From positions 682,001 through 746,000 of the forward strand of contig NZ_CP018016.1 in assembly GCF_000280495.2 (NCBI RefSeq): DNA of 64,000 bases. The letters run 5' to 3'. The notes beneath the pieces were generated by a model. The model had not been told where the DNA came from. It did no database searches and saw only the letters and a program-made list of their open reading frames with translations. Position numbers and translations under genes: made by a program. Positions 18,892-28,396 of this stretch are shown here, piece by piece (within the stretch, counting starts at the first letter, position 1; each line of letters opens with the position of its first letter). The DNA comes from Kosakonia radicincitans DSM 16656. GTDB taxonomy: Bacteria; Pseudomonadota; Gammaproteobacteria; Enterobacterales; Enterobacteriaceae.

Positions 18892-20092
18892 GCCACACTT
18901 CCTCCCCCTGATAAATAACCTGTTTCGACAGCGTTCCACCCAGCCAGTAGCTGAGTTCTGCCGGATGAGCAACATCCCACGCGACAAAGCTGGCCTCTTT
19001 ACCTGCCTGTAGCGTACCGCAGCGATCGCTGATACCTAATGCGCGGGCGGCATGACAGGTCACTCCCGCCAGCGCTTCTTCAGGCGTCAGACGGAACAAC
19101 GTGCAGGCCATGTTCATCATCAGGCGCAGAGACAACACGGGCGACGTGCCGGGGTTCAGATCGCTGGAAATGGCCATCGGCACCTGGTGCTGACGCAGCA
19201 GCGCCACCGGTGGCTGCTGGCTCTCGCGTAAAAAGTAAAAGGCACCCGGCAGCAGAACAGCTGTGGTGCCATGCTCCGCCATCAGCACGATATCCTCTTC
19301 ACACAAATACTCCAGATGATCGGCGGAAAGCGCGTTGTAGCGGGCGGCCAGACCAGCGCCATGCAGCAGTGAAAGCTGTTCGGCATGCAGTTTTACCGGT
19401 AAGCCAAGTTGCTGCGCTTTATGGAAAACCCGTTCCACTTGCTGCGGTGAAAAGGCCAGATGTTCACAAAAAGCATCGACCGCATCGACCAGCCCTTGTA
19501 CGTGCCAGGCGGGCAGCCAGTGCTGGCAAATCTCGTCGATATAGTCGTCGGCGCGCCCCTGATACTCGCCCGGCAATGCATGCGCCGCGAGACAGGTGCT
19601 AAAGATAGTGAGTGGCATTTCTGCGCCAAGCGCGCGGATCACCTGCAACATTTTGCCTTCATCGGCAAAGCTGAGGCCGTAGCCGGATTTGATCTCAAGC
19701 GTGGTAACGCCATCTTTGCGCAGCGCGTGAATGCGCTTGCGGGCGCTTTCCAGCAGTTGTTGCTGGCTGGCGTTGCGGGTGGCGTTCACGGTACTGATAA
19801 TGCCACCGCCGGCTGCGGCGATCTCCGCGTAACTCGCGCCGTTGAGACGCATCTCAAACTCCTGGCTGCGATCGCCGCCAAATACGCTGTGGCTATGGCA
19901 ATCGATTAGCCCTGGCGTAACCAGCCGTCCGTGCAGATCCACTTCACGATCAATCGCATCGTCCGGCTGCGTTCCCTCTTCGCCCAGCCATACAATGCGC
20001 GGGCCATCGGTGATCATCGCCGCGTGTGGAATCAGGTTATATTTGCCCGCTTCCATGGTGGCAATCTGGCAGTGACGCCATAAAATGCGCAT
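18884..20092 (-). CDS. hutI: Imidazolonepropionase
   Basis: This 402-residue amidohydrolase opens 4-imidazolone-5-propionate to N-formimidoyl-L-glutamate. Metal-site motifs are [16 protein letters not shown] (usually DCHTHLVFAG, so Thr and Leu are replaced by Ser here), [21 protein letters not shown] and [10 protein letters not shown]. The start chosen, [13 protein letters not shown], follows a GGGAG site at about 8 bp; an open frame of 20 more codons upstream has no support. It is the second gene of hutU-hutI-hutG, 49 bp after hutU, with its end overlapping hutG. Confidence 0.94.
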   Translation of the reverse strand: MRILWRHCQIATMEAGKYNLIPHAAMITDGPRIVWLGEEGTQPDDAIDREVDLHGRLVTPGLIDCHSHSVFGGDRSQEFEMRLNGASYAEIAAAGGGIISTVNATRNASQQQLLESARKRIHALRKDGVTTLEIKSGYGLSFADEGKMLQVIRALGAEMPLTIFSTCLAAHALPGEYQGRADDYIDEICQHWLPAWHVQGLVDAVDAFCEHLAFSPQQVERVFHKAQQLGLPVKLHAEQLSLLHGAGLAARYNALSADHLEYLCEEDIVLMAEHGTTAVLLPGAFYFLRESQQPPVALLRQHQVPMAISSDLNPGTSPVLSLRLMMNMACTLFRLTPEEALAGVTCHAARALGISDRCGTLQAGKEASFVAWDVAHPAELSYWLGGTLSKQVIYQGEEVWHD

Positions 20093-20141
20093 CCGCGTTC
20101 TCCCGTCATGGTTCGGCGCGGCCATCGCCGCGCCGCCGGTT

Positions 20142-21818
20142 TTACTTTGCAATCATCGGCAGGTTGAGGCCGTGCTCTTTGGCACAGGCGACAGCGGAAT
20201 CATAGCCTGCATCGGCATGGCGCATCACGCCCGTCGCCGGATCGTTATGCAGTACGCGGGCGATACGTTCTGCCGCTTCATCCGTGCCATCGCAGACGAT
20301 AACCATCCCCGAATGCTGTGAGAAGCCCATGCCGACGCCGCCGCCGTGGTGCAGGGAAACCCAGGTTGCGCCGCTGGCAGTATTAAGCAATGCGTTCAGC
20401 AGCGGCCAGTCGGAAACTGCATCGGAACCATCTTTCATCGCTTCGGTTTCGCGGTTCGGGCTGGCAACGGAGCCGGAGTCCAGGTGATCGCGGCCAATGA
20501 CAATCGGCGCCGAGACTTCACCGCGACGCACCATTTCGTTAAACGCCAGCCCCAGACGCGCGCGCTGCCCCAGACCCACCCAGCAAATACGTGCTGGCAG
20601 GCCCTGGAAACTGATGCGCTCTTTCGCCATATCCAGCCAGCGGTGCAGATGCGCATCATCCGCGATCAGCTCTTTCACCTTTTCATCGGTGCGATAGATA
20701 TCTTCCGGATCGCCGGAGAGCGCGGCCCAGCGGAACGGCCCGATACCGCGGCAGAACAGTGGGCGAATATAAGCGGGTACAAAACCCGGGAAATCGAAGG
20801 CGTTGCTGACGCCCATCTCTTTCGCCATCTGGCGAATATTGTTGCCGTAATCGAAGGTTGGGATGCCCTGCTGCTGGAAGGCGAGCATCGCTTTAACGTG
20901 CTCCGCCATTGAAGCTTTCGCCGCCTGAATCACTACCGCTGGCTCCGCCTTCGCGCGTTCGCGATACTCTTCCCACTGCCAGCCAATCGGCAGATAGCCG
21001 TTCAGCGGATCGTGGGCGCTGGTTTGATCGGTCACGATATCCGGACGAACACCGCGTTTAACCAATTCCGGTAAGACTTCCGCCGCATTGCCGTGCAGCG
21101 CGACAGAGATAGCTTTGCCTTCGCGGGTGTAGCGTTCAATACGCGCCAGTGCATCATCCAGATCCGTTGCCTGCTCATCCACATAACCGGTACGCAGGCG
21201 GAAATCGATGCGGGATTGCTGACACTCAATGTTCAGCGAGCAGGCGCCCGCCAGCGTGGCGGCCAACGGCTGTGCGCCGCCCATACCGCCCAGACCAGCA
21301 GTCAGCACCCAGCGACCAACCAGCGAACCGTCATAATGCTGGCGACCCGCTTCGACGAAGGTCTCATACGTGCCCTGAACGATCCCCTGGCTACCGATAT
21401 AGATCCAGGAGCCAGCGGTCATCTGGCCGTACATCGCCAGCCCTTTAGCGTCCAGTTCGTTGAAGTGCTCCCAGTTAGCCCAGTGGGGAACCAGGTTGGA
21501 GTTGGCTATCAGTACGCGCGGCGCATTGCTGTGGGTTTTAAACACGCCGACCGGTTTGCCGGACTGCACCAGCAGCGTTTCGTCATCGTTAAGCTGTTTC
21601 AGCGCTTCCACCATTTTGTCAAAGCACTCCCAGTTACGCGCTGCCCGTCCAATCCCCCCGTAAACCACCAGCTCTTTCGGGTTTTCCGCGACTTCGGGAT
21701 CAAGGTTGTTCATCAGCATGCGCAGCGGCGCTTCGGTCAGCCAGCTTTTCGCATTCAATGTCGTGCCGCGCGGCGCTCTGATCTCAACATCACGATAACG
21801 GGAAAATTCACTACTCAT
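20142..21818 (-). CDS. hutU: Urocanate hydratase
   Basis: This 558-residue NAD+-dependent urocanase converts urocanate to 4-imidazolone-5-propionate. It matches Pseudomonas putida HutU closely: [13 protein letters not shown] start, [57 protein letters not shown] and the C-terminal [14 protein letters not shown]. It therefore looks like an ordinary urocanase rather than a diverged thiourocanate-specific form. The ATG at 21818 gives the family start; a 28-codon upstream extension would run through the promoter region and operator. It heads the hutUIG operon, preceded by a HutC-type palindrome about 50 bp upstream. Confidence 0.96.
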   Translation of the reverse strand: MSSEFSRYRDVEIRAPRGTTLNAKSWLTEAPLRMLMNNLDPEVAENPKELVVYGGIGRAARNWECFDKMVEALKQLNDDETLLVQSGKPVGVFKTHSNAPRVLIANSNLVPHWANWEHFNELDAKGLAMYGQMTAGSWIYIGSQGIVQGTYETFVEAGRQHYDGSLVGRWVLTAGLGGMGGAQPLAATLAGACSLNIECQQSRIDFRLRTGYVDEQATDLDDALARIERYTREGKAISVALHGNAAEVLPELVKRGVRPDIVTDQTSAHDPLNGYLPIGWQWEEYRERAKAEPAVVIQAAKASMAEHVKAMLAFQQQGIPTFDYGNNIRQMAKEMGVSNAFDFPGFVPAYIRPLFCRGIGPFRWAALSGDPEDIYRTDEKVKELIADDAHLHRWLDMAKERISFQGLPARICWVGLGQRARLGLAFNEMVRRGEVSAPIVIGRDHLDSGSVASPNRETEAMKDGSDAVSDWPLLNALLNTASGATWVSLHHGGGVGMGFSQHSGMVIVCDGTDEAAERIARVLHNDPATGVMRHADAGYDSAVACAKEHGLNLPMIAK

Positions 21819-21868
21819 GCGGTTTACCTTCTTTGTTTGATAGCGGAATAAATGCTTACTGATGTTGT

Positions 21869-21882
21869 CTTGTATATACATG
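21869..21882. promoter_or_regulatory. HutC-type operator in front of hutU
   Basis: CTTGTATATACATG contains the perfect palindrome TGTATATACA. Known HutC sites have CTTGTA/TACAAG half-sites with a two-base centre; this one keeps the full left half and most of the right. It is about 51 bp upstream of the hutU start. Confidence 0.7.
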
Positions 21883-22204
21883 ATAAGCACATATGGTGCC
21901 ACTTTGATCGATTTATTTATTATCTATATAAAACAGTTAGTTGTAATTATCTGTTTTTTGCGTGGTGTTGGGGGAAGATATTTTAGCGCGCTTTACTGCA
22001 CTATTATTGTGCTTAACGGCAGAAAAACGATCATTTTAAGTGCATTCATGCGCTGTTTTATGGCGAGAGAGCAGGGCAATAAAGCAGGACTAATCCGCCA
22101 GGTTAGACTGATTTTATTAACGAAATATAATTATCTTATTGTTTTTGATGCATTTTAATTTATCGATATATGTTGCGATTACGTTATGGCACATGGCTTG
22201 CAAG

Positions 22205-22216
22205 TTGTACATACAA
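22205..22216. promoter_or_regulatory. HutC-type operator in front of the ABC/lyase operon
   Basis: TTGTACATACAA has perfect TTGTA/TACAA half-sites around a CA centre, extended by a further G to the right as in known HutC operators. It lies about 68 bp upstream of the ATP-binding gene, implying that the importer-lyase-CoA operon is controlled together with hut. A second partial motif, ATATACAT, follows at 22219-22226. Confidence 0.7.
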
Positions 22217-22284
22217 GGATATACATAAAGCATTTTGCATCGCCGTCATAACGGGACGGCAAATGATGACCATAAGGCGTAACG

Positions 22285-23382
22285 ATGATTACTTTCAACA
22301 ATGTGACCAAGCATTACGACGACGGTACCGTCGTGGTCGATGGCCTGAACTTTGTCGCGCCAGGAGGCAAAATTACCGTGCTGGTAGGGCCGTCGGGCTG
22401 CGGCAAAACCACCTCATTACGCATGATCAACCGGCTGGTCGAACCCTCTTCCGGCACGATTTTGCTCAATGGCGAATCCACCGCGCAGATGGATGTGGTG
22501 CAGTTGCGTCGGCGCATTGGTTACGTGATCCAGAATGCCGGGTTGTTCCCGCATAAAACCATCATCGATAACATCGCTACGACCGCCATTCTTAATGGCG
22601 CGGCGAAAAGCAAAGCCAGGGCCAGAGCGGCGGAATTACTGGAAGTGGTCGGCCTGGCGCCGCAACTGGCGAAACGCTACCCGTGGCAACTCTCCGGCGG
22701 GCAACAGCAGCGCGTCGGCGTGGCACGCGCGCTGGCGGCCGACCCGGAATTTATGCTGATGGACGAACCCTTCAGTGCAGTCGATCCCGTTGTGCGTGAA
22801 CAATTGCAGGAAGAATTTCTGCGCATTCAGAAAGAGGTCAGTAAGACCATCATTATGGTCACCCACGATATCGATGAAGCGATGAAACTGGGTGATTGCG
22901 TTGCGGTGCTGAAACCCGGCGGCAAGCTGGCGCAACTGGCGACGCCGGGCGAATTGCTGAATGCGCCGCAGAGTGAATTTGTTGCCGATTTCATTGGCCG
23001 CGACCGCGGTTATCGCAAACTCAGTTTTCACACCTCCGCACCGCTGACGGCGTTGCAGGCGGAACCGGCCATCGAAATGGGCGCAACCCTTGCGCAGGCG
23101 CGTGGTATCAGCGCGCAGCGCTGGCTGCTGGTGACGCAGCAGGGCAAAGCCTGCGGCTGGTTTGACACGCATCAGCAGGTAGCGGTGATTACGCCGGAGA
23201 ACGTGAATCTCGGCGCGACGTTTTCTCCGCAGGGCGGCACGCTGCGCCAGTTGCTGGATTCGGCGCTCAGCTCTCCCTGCCATCGCGCTGTGGTGGTTGA
23301 TGAACAGCTTGCCCCGCAGGGATCGCTGGCGCTGGAAAATGTGCTGGATGCCTGCAAGTCGCTGACGCAGGAGGCGCTATGA
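22285..23382 (+). CDS. Betaine-type ABC importer, ATP-binding protein (OpuCA/ProV family)
   Basis: The 365-residue protein has an N-terminal ABC ATPase with Walker A GPSGCGKTT (about 33-41), signature LSGGQQQR (about 138), Walker B FMLMDEPF and switch His in MVTHD. A C-terminal region of about 120 residues, beyond the ATPase, matches the degenerate CBS-pair position of OpuCA/ProV-type subunits. These energise uptake of quaternary amines such as glycine betaine, choline or histidine-like substrates. It starts with a TAAGGCG-type site and ends in ATGA overlap with the first permease. It is the first gene of an eight-gene operon controlled from a HutC-type operator. Confidence 0.9.
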   Translation: MITFNNVTKHYDDGTVVVDGLNFVAPGGKITVLVGPSGCGKTTSLRMINRLVEPSSGTILLNGESTAQMDVVQLRRRIGYVIQNAGLFPHKTIIDNIATTAILNGAAKSKARARAAELLEVVGLAPQLAKRYPWQLSGGQQQRVGVARALAADPEFMLMDEPFSAVDPVVREQLQEEFLRIQKEVSKTIIMVTHDIDEAMKLGDCVAVLKPGGKLAQLATPGELLNAPQSEFVADFIGRDRGYRKLSFHTSAPLTALQAEPAIEMGATLAQARGISAQRWLLVTQQGKACGWFDTHQQVAVITPENVNLGATFSPQGGTLRQLLDSALSSPCHRAVVVDEQLAPQGSLALENVLDACKSLTQEAL

Positions 23383-24023
23383 GATTTGACTGGCTGTGGG
23401 GGCAAAGTGACAGGATCCTCAACCTGCTGCTCTGGCACTGCTATTTGTCGATTACGCCGATCCTGATCGGCCTGCTGCTGGCGATCCCGGTGGGCTGGGC
23501 GGTCAATAACCTGCCGAAAGTGAAAGGGATCGTGCTGAACCTGTTCGGCTTGCTGTACACCATTCCTTCGCTGGCGCTGTTCGTGCTGCTGCCGCCGCTG
23601 CTGAATACGCAGATTCTCGACCCGATCAACGTGGTCGTGGCGCTGACCATTTACAGCTTCGCGCTACTGGTAAGAACCGTGTGCGACGGGCTGGATTCCG
23701 TTGCCGAAGATACCCGCCAGTCCGCTTTCGCGCTGGGGTACAAACCGCTACAGCAATTTTTGCAGATCGACCTGCCGCTTGCCGTGCCGGTGATCGGTTC
23801 CGGGCTACGCGTGGCGGTGGTTTCTAACGTCAGCATTGTTTCGGTGGCTGCGCTGATTGGCGCACCGCAGTTAGGTTCGCTGTTTACCCAGGGCTTTCAG
23901 CTTCAGTTCCTCACCCCGATTATCGCCGGGATTGTGCTGTGCATCGCGCTGGCCTTCATTCTGGATTGCCTGGTGGTGGCGATAACCCGTTCATTAAGCC
24001 GCTGGCAACCACAAAGGGGATAA
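23379..24023 (+). CDS. Betaine-type ABC importer, permease 1 (OpuCB family)
   Basis: This 214-residue inner-membrane permease has about five or six hydrophobic spans. The BPD-transport inner-membrane loop (RQSAFALGYKPLQQFLQIDLP) contacts the ATPase, and the family motif LLYTIPSLALFVLLPPLL is present. The start codon overlaps the ATPase stop (ATGA), so the two are translationally coupled. With a second, different permease next to it, the importer is a heterodimeric OpuC-type system with a separate binding protein. S. meliloti HutXWV, a histidine importer, belongs to the same broad family. Confidence 0.9.
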   Translation: MRFDWLWGQSDRILNLLLWHCYLSITPILIGLLLAIPVGWAVNNLPKVKGIVLNLFGLLYTIPSLALFVLLPPLLNTQILDPINVVVALTIYSFALLVRTVCDGLDSVAEDTRQSAFALGYKPLQQFLQIDLPLAVPVIGSGLRVAVVSNVSIVSVAALIGAPQLGSLFTQGFQLQFLTPIIAGIVLCIALAFILDCLVVAITRSLSRWQPQRG

Positions 24024-24026
24024 CTG

Positions 24027-24707
24027 ATGAGTGAATGGTTTCTCGATCTCAGCCACTGGTATGGCGACGACGGCATTGTGCCGCTGCTGTTGCAGCATAT
24101 CGGTTACAGCGCTGCGGCGCTGGCGATTGCCGTTGCCATTGCTTTTCCGGTCGGCTGCTATACCGGCCATACCGGGAAAGGGGAGGCGCTGCTGATTGGC
24201 ACCACCAACGCCCTGCGTTCGCTGCCCTCTTTTGGCCTGATTATTTTGCTGGTGATCCTGCTGGCGGGTTATTTCGAATCGGATATGGCCTTTGTTTTGC
24301 CCTGCATTATCGTGCTGGTGGTGCTGGCGCTGCCGCCAGTGGCGCTGGGCGTACATGCCGGGATCCGTTCTGTCGATCCCAGCGTGCATGACGCGGCAAA
24401 AGGGATTGGCCTGACGCCGCTTCAGGTGCTGTTGCAGGTCGAGTTGCCCTGCGCAATGCCGCTGATCCTCTCCGGGATCCGCAGCGCCGCACTGCAAATT
24501 GTCTCCACCGCGACCATCGCGGCATATGTTTCACTCGGGGGCCTGGGACGATTGATTATCGACGGGCGTGCCGCCAACGACTTTGCGCAGATGACCGCCG
24601 GGGCCATCCTCGTCGCGCTGCTGGCATTGATCATTGATCTCTTTTTTTCGCTTTCAGGGAAAGTCGTGGTTTCACCGGGCATCACCCGGAAAACCAAAAA
24701 CCAGTGA
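24027..24707 (+). CDS. Betaine-type ABC importer, permease 2 (OpuCD family)
   Basis: The 226-residue membrane protein resembles permease 1, with five or six spans and the ABC-contacting loop VHDAAKGIGLTPLQVLLQVELP. It has the family motif TNALRSLPSFGLIILLVILL near residue 60. It begins three bases after the stop of permease 1, with an AGGGGA ribosome-binding site in the end of that gene. I infer that it pairs with permease 1 in one transporter. Nothing is broken. Confidence 0.9.
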   Translation: MSEWFLDLSHWYGDDGIVPLLLQHIGYSAAALAIAVAIAFPVGCYTGHTGKGEALLIGTTNALRSLPSFGLIILLVILLAGYFESDMAFVLPCIIVLVVLALPPVALGVHAGIRSVDPSVHDAAKGIGLTPLQVLLQVELPCAMPLILSGIRSAALQIVSTATIAAYVSLGGLGRLIIDGRAANDFAQMTAGAILVALLALIIDLFFSLSGKVVVSPGITRKTKNQ

Positions 24708-24740
24708 TGTTGAATCCTTTAATTACAGAAGGTTAATAAG

Positions 24741-25622
24741 ATGATTAAGAAACGCTATTTAACGTTGTTCAGTGCCGCGCTGCTGTCTGTCGCTTCTTCT
24801 GTCTGGGCTGCTGATGCCGGCCAGAAAGTGATTATTGGTTCGGCGGATTTTCCGGAAAACCAACTGCTGGCGACCATCTACGCCGGGGCGCTGGAAGCAC
24901 AAAATATTCCAGTTGAGAAAAAACTCAATATTGGTAGCCGTGAAGTCTATATCCCGGCGCTGCTGGACGGTTCCATCACCGTGATCCCGGAGTACAGCGG
25001 CGCGCTGCTGAGCTATCTGGATGCGAAAAATGAAGCGCACAGCTCGGAAGATGTGGCAAAAGCGCTGGCCGCTAAGCTGCCGGAAAAACTGAAAATGCTC
25101 AACACTTCTACGGCGCAGAACAGCGATGTACTGGCGGTAACGAAGAAAACAGCAGAAAAATACAAACTGAAAACCATCGATGACCTGAAGCCTGTCGCCG
25201 GGCAATTAGTGCTTGGCGGCCCGGCGGAGTGGAAAACCCGTCATGAAGGCGTTCCCGGCCTGCGTGAAGTATACGGCCTGAATTTCAAAACTTTCAAGGT
25301 GCTGGATGTCGCTGGCCCGCTGACGCTGACGGCGCTGAAAAACAACCAGATTCAGGTCGCTGACCTGACTTCCACAACGCCGGAGATCAAAAAAGATCAC
25401 CTTGTCGCGCTGGAAGATCCGAAGCACCTGTTTGCCGCGCAGAACATCGTGCCGATTGTCGCCAGCAGCACGCTGAACCCGACCATTGAAAGCACGCTGA
25501 ACAAAATCTCCGCGCAGCTTACCACCGAAGATCTGATTTCCATGAACGAACAGCTTTCTGAGTTCGCCAGCATTGATGATGTGGCGCACCAGTGGCTGGT
25601 TAAACACCAACTGAGCAAGTAA
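24741..25622 (+). CDS. Betaine-type ABC importer, periplasmic binding protein (OpuCC/OsmF family)
   Basis: The 293-residue precursor has a Sec signal peptide (residues about 1-24, ending SSVWA before ADAGQ) with no lipobox cysteine, so the mature protein is soluble in the periplasm. Family landmarks are IGSADFPENQLLATIYAGAL at the start of the mature part, NIGSREVYIPALLDGSITV and IPEYSGALLSYL. This family binds quaternary amines, and the bacterial ergothioneine importer EgtUV uses a related domain. The gene lies directly before the lyase, so import and elimination are probably consecutive. I cannot identify the ligand from the sequence. Confidence 0.9.
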   Translation: MIKKRYLTLFSAALLSVASSVWAADAGQKVIIGSADFPENQLLATIYAGALEAQNIPVEKKLNIGSREVYIPALLDGSITVIPEYSGALLSYLDAKNEAHSSEDVAKALAAKLPEKLKMLNTSTAQNSDVLAVTKKTAEKYKLKTIDDLKPVAGQLVLGGPAEWKTRHEGVPGLREVYGLNFKTFKVLDVAGPLTLTALKNNQIQVADLTSTTPEIKKDHLVALEDPKHLFAAQNIVPIVASSTLNPTIESTLNKISAQLTTEDLISMNEQLSEFASIDDVAHQWLVKHQLSK

Positions 25623-25636
25623 GGAACGGCTGCGAG

Positions 25637-27196
25637 ATGACGACGACAACCCGTTCTTCCACGCCGCAGGCGGATGCGGTCACCTTAGGCACTGTTGCCA
25701 CTACCATTGATGAACTGGTACGCATTGCCGATGGCGCGCCGGTTGTTCTGGCTGATGATGCGCTGGCGCAAATGGATAAGGTCAGCGGCTACATTCACAA
25801 CGCGATTGCTGAAGGGAAGGTGATTTATGGTCTGACGACCGGCGTGGGAGACCTGGTGACTGAGCGTCTCTCTGCGGATCAAATTGCCAGCGTACAGCTC
25901 AATATGCTGCGCAGCCACGCCTGCGGGATGGGGCCGGATCTGTCGGTGCGGGAAGTGCGGGCGATGATGGCGGTGATGCTGAAATCGTTATTGCAGGGTT
26001 ACAGCGGCGTCAGCGCTGAACTGGCGCAGCGGATGTGCCTGATGCTGAACCGGCAGGTGACGCCGTGGTCACCTGCCAGCGGTTCCGTGGGGTATCTGAT
26101 TGCTACCGCACATATCGGCTTATCGCTGTTTGGCGAAGGGCAGTGCTGGTATCAGGGTGAGTTGTTGCCCTCCGCCGAAGCGCTGGCGAAAGCGGGCATT
26201 GCGCCACGCATTCCCGGCCCACGCGAAGGGCACGCGCTGATCAGCGGCACCTACGAAATTACCGCACTGGCCTGTCTGGCGGTGCGGGATTTCGAGCAGT
26301 TGCTGCCGGTCGCGGATATGGCAGGCGGCATGTGTCTCGAAGCGCTGAAAGGCAACACCCGCGGCTATGACGCGCGTCTGCACGCTTTGCGTCCCCATGA
26401 CGGGCAACAAGAAACGGCGCAGATTTTGCGCCGCTTACTGCGCGGCAGCGAGATCCTTCAGCGTTACCGCGACCACCGGGTGCAGGATGCTCTCAGCTTG
26501 CGCTGCATCCCGCAAATCCATGGCGCAGTGCGCGATCAACTGGCGCACTGCCGTCATATCGTCACCACTGAACTCAATTCGGTGACTGACAACCCGGTAT
26601 TTTTAATCGAAGACGATGCGCTGGCGATTTTGCCTGGTGGCAACGGTCACGGTGCGCCGCTGGCGCTGGCGCTCGATGCGCTGGCGGTGGCTATCGCGCA
26701 ACTGAGTACCGCGTCGCAAGCGCGTTCTGACCGTATCACTAACGTGCATCTCAGCGGGTTGCCGGCGTTTCTGGTCGGCAAAAGCGGGGCTAATTCCGGG
26801 ATGATGATCCCGCCGTATGTCGCCGCCGCGCTCGCCGGGGATAACCGCAGCCTGGCGGCGCCCGCCAGCGTACATACGGTTTCCACCTGTGCCGGGCAGG
26901 AAGACCATATCAGCATGGGTGTCTCTTCGGCGCGAAAAGCGATGCAGGCGGTGGCAAACGCAGTGGATATCGTGGCTATTGAACTGCTGTGCGCTTGTCA
27001 GGCGATTGAATTTCACCGCCCGCTACGCGCCTCGGTGGGGGCGGAACTGACGCTGGCGAAGGTGCGCCAGCAAGTGGCATTTCGTGAAACCGACACGCCG
27101 CTGTACACGGATATGCACGCCGTCCGGGATCTGATTGCTGATGGCGAATTGAGCCGCCAGCTCACTTTACTGATTCAGGAGGGAGCTGATGAGTGA
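25637..27196 (+). CDS. HAL-family lyase lacking the MIO triad; candidate ergothionase-like trimethylamine-lyase
   Basis: The 519-residue protein is a clear aromatic-amino-acid-lyase homologue: YGLTTGVG (Tyr64), RSHACGMG, TDNPVF, ANSGMMI and GQEDHISM (Glu422) all align with HutH. The region that forms the MIO cofactor in HutH, GSVGASGDLAPLAH, reads GSVGYLIATAH (150-160): three residues are missing and the Ala-Ser-Gly triad is lost. An ASG at 147-149 aligns with the upstream AKG of HutH, not with the triad. The HutH catalytic Asn (LLNGT) is Ser203, and the catalytic Tyr (QDPYSLR) is Leu286. A lysine (Lys382, GKSGANSG) sits near the active-site loop. Ergothionase, a HAL relative that eliminates trimethylamine without MIO, is the best model. 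Annotation as hutH would probably be wrong. Its stop overlaps the CoA-transferase start. Confidence 0.75.
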   Translation: MTTTTRSSTPQADAVTLGTVATTIDELVRIADGAPVVLADDALAQMDKVSGYIHNAIAEGKVIYGLTTGVGDLVTERLSADQIASVQLNMLRSHACGMGPDLSVREVRAMMAVMLKSLLQGYSGVSAELAQRMCLMLNRQVTPWSPASGSVGYLIATAHIGLSLFGEGQCWYQGELLPSAEALAKAGIAPRIPGPREGHALISGTYEITALACLAVRDFEQLLPVADMAGGMCLEALKGNTRGYDARLHALRPHDGQQETAQILRRLLRGSEILQRYRDHRVQDALSLRCIPQIHGAVRDQLAHCRHIVTTELNSVTDNPVFLIEDDALAILPGGNGHGAPLALALDALAVAIAQLSTASQARSDRITNVHLSGLPAFLVGKSGANSGMMIPPYVAAALAGDNRSLAAPASVHTVSTCAGQEDHISMGVSSARKAMQAVANAVDIVAIELLCACQAIEFHRPLRASVGAELTLAKVRQQVAFRETDTPLYTDMHAVRDLIADGELSRQLTLLIQEGADE

Positions 27197-28385
27197 AGCC
27201 ATTAAGCCGCTCAGTGGTGTACGGGTACTCGATCTGTCGCGCGTGTTGGCGGGCCCGTGGTGCGCCTCGCTGCTTAACGATCTTGGCGCTGAAGTTATCA
27301 AGATCGAGATGCCAGGCAGCGGCGACGATTCCCGCGCTTTTACGCCGCATATCAACGGCGAGAGCAGCTACTTTATGCAGCTCAACCACGGCAAAAAAAG
27401 CGTCACGCTGGATCTGAAAAGCCCGCAGGGCTTAGCGATCCTCAAAGATCTGGTCGCCTGTTCGGACGTGCTGGTGGAGAACTTTCGCCCCGGTGTAACC
27501 CAGCGGCTGGGGATTGATTATGCGACGCTACAGGCCATCAATCCGCGTCTGGTTTACGTCAGCATCTCCGGTTTTGGTCAGCAAGGCTCGCTGGCGCATA
27601 AAGCGGCTTACGACCATATCATCCAGGCGATTGGCGGCATTATGCAGGTCACCGGCTGGGCAAACGGCGAACCCACGCGCGTTGGCGATGCGATTGGTGA
27701 TGTGGTCGCCGGGCTATATGGCAGTTGGGCGGTACTGGCGGCGCTGCTTCAGCGTGGCATTACCGGCAAGGGCCAGCATCTGGATGTTTCGATGCTCGAT
27801 ACCATGGTGACGCTGCAAATGGTGTCGTTAACCCAGTGGATCGGCGGCCAGCCCAGCGCCGGGCGGCTTGGTAATGCGCACCCGATCAGCGCGCCGATGG
27901 ACAGCTACCGGGCGCAGGATGGACATATTGTTATTGCCGTCGCCAACGACAAACTCTTCCGCCAGCTTGCCAGCGCAATGGGAAATCCCGCACTGGTGGA
28001 CGATCCTCGCTTTGCCAGCGATCCGCAGCGGCTGGCGCATCAACAGCCCTTGCGGGAAGAGATTGAACGCTGGCTGGCAGATAAAAGCGTCAGCGACGCG
28101 CAGGCGCTGCTGGATAGCGCTGGCGTTCCGGCCTCGCCGGTGCTGCGCCTCGACCAGATCCTCGACAGTGATTACGCCCACGAACGTGAGCTGGTGAAAC
28201 AGATCCAGCACCCGCGAGCAGGCGCGATCTCCATTGTGCCGCAGCCGGTGAAAATGAGTGGTGCGCCGGGCGAACCGGCGCTGATCCCGCCGGTGCTGGG
28301 GGAACATACGCTTACAGTATTGCGTGAAGTGTTGGGTATGGATGAGGCAACGCTTGCGCAACTGCAAACGCAGGGTGTGATTTAG
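27189..28385 (+). CDS. Class III CoA-transferase (CaiB/BaiF family)
   Basis: The 398-residue protein has the complete family III fold. It begins LSGVRVLDLSRVLAGPWC, continues with NHGKKSVTLDLKSPQG and ENFRPGV, and carries the catalytic aspartate in GDAIGDVVAGLYG (about residue 175). Members move CoA between carboxylic acids, as in carnitine, oxalate or bile-acid metabolism. Here the acceptor is predicted to be the acrylate-type acid made by the preceding lyase (urocanate or thiourocanate). The start overlaps the lyase stop by eight bases (GATGAGTGA), so both are translated together. The substrate is inference from neighbours only. Confidence 0.88.
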   Translation: MSEAIKPLSGVRVLDLSRVLAGPWCASLLNDLGAEVIKIEMPGSGDDSRAFTPHINGESSYFMQLNHGKKSVTLDLKSPQGLAILKDLVACSDVLVENFRPGVTQRLGIDYATLQAINPRLVYVSISGFGQQGSLAHKAAYDHIIQAIGGIMQVTGWANGEPTRVGDAIGDVVAGLYGSWAVLAALLQRGITGKGQHLDVSMLDTMVTLQMVSLTQWIGGQPSAGRLGNAHPISAPMDSYRAQDGHIVIAVANDKLFRQLASAMGNPALVDDPRFASDPQRLAHQQPLREEIERWLADKSVSDAQALLDSAGVPASPVLRLDQILDSDYAHERELVKQIQHPRAGAISIVPQPVKMSGAPGEPALIPPVLGEHTLTVLREVLGMDEATLAQLQTQGVI

Positions 28386-28396
28386 GGGAAAACAGC

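Larger units (their letters stand above)
21819..22284. promoter_or_regulatory. Divergent control region between hutU and the ABC/lyase operon
   Basis: A 466-bp AT-rich region with no credible gene: a 98-codon open frame from 21862 begins inside the operator and resembles no protein. It holds HutC-type palindromes near each end (21869-21882 and 22205-22216), so promoters for both divergent operons lie here. Nothing else recognisable was seen. Confidence 0.7.

Noticed and set aside
21862..22158. 98-codon plus-strand frame in the hutU/ABC intergenic region
   Set aside because: Starts inside a HutC operator, has no ribosome-binding site and no recognisable protein features.
26041..26120. The ASG in PASGSVG of the lyase as a working MIO triad
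   Set aside because: Gapless alignment from the upstream NxxVxPxxP segment places it on AKG of HutH; the true triad position after GSVG is deleted.
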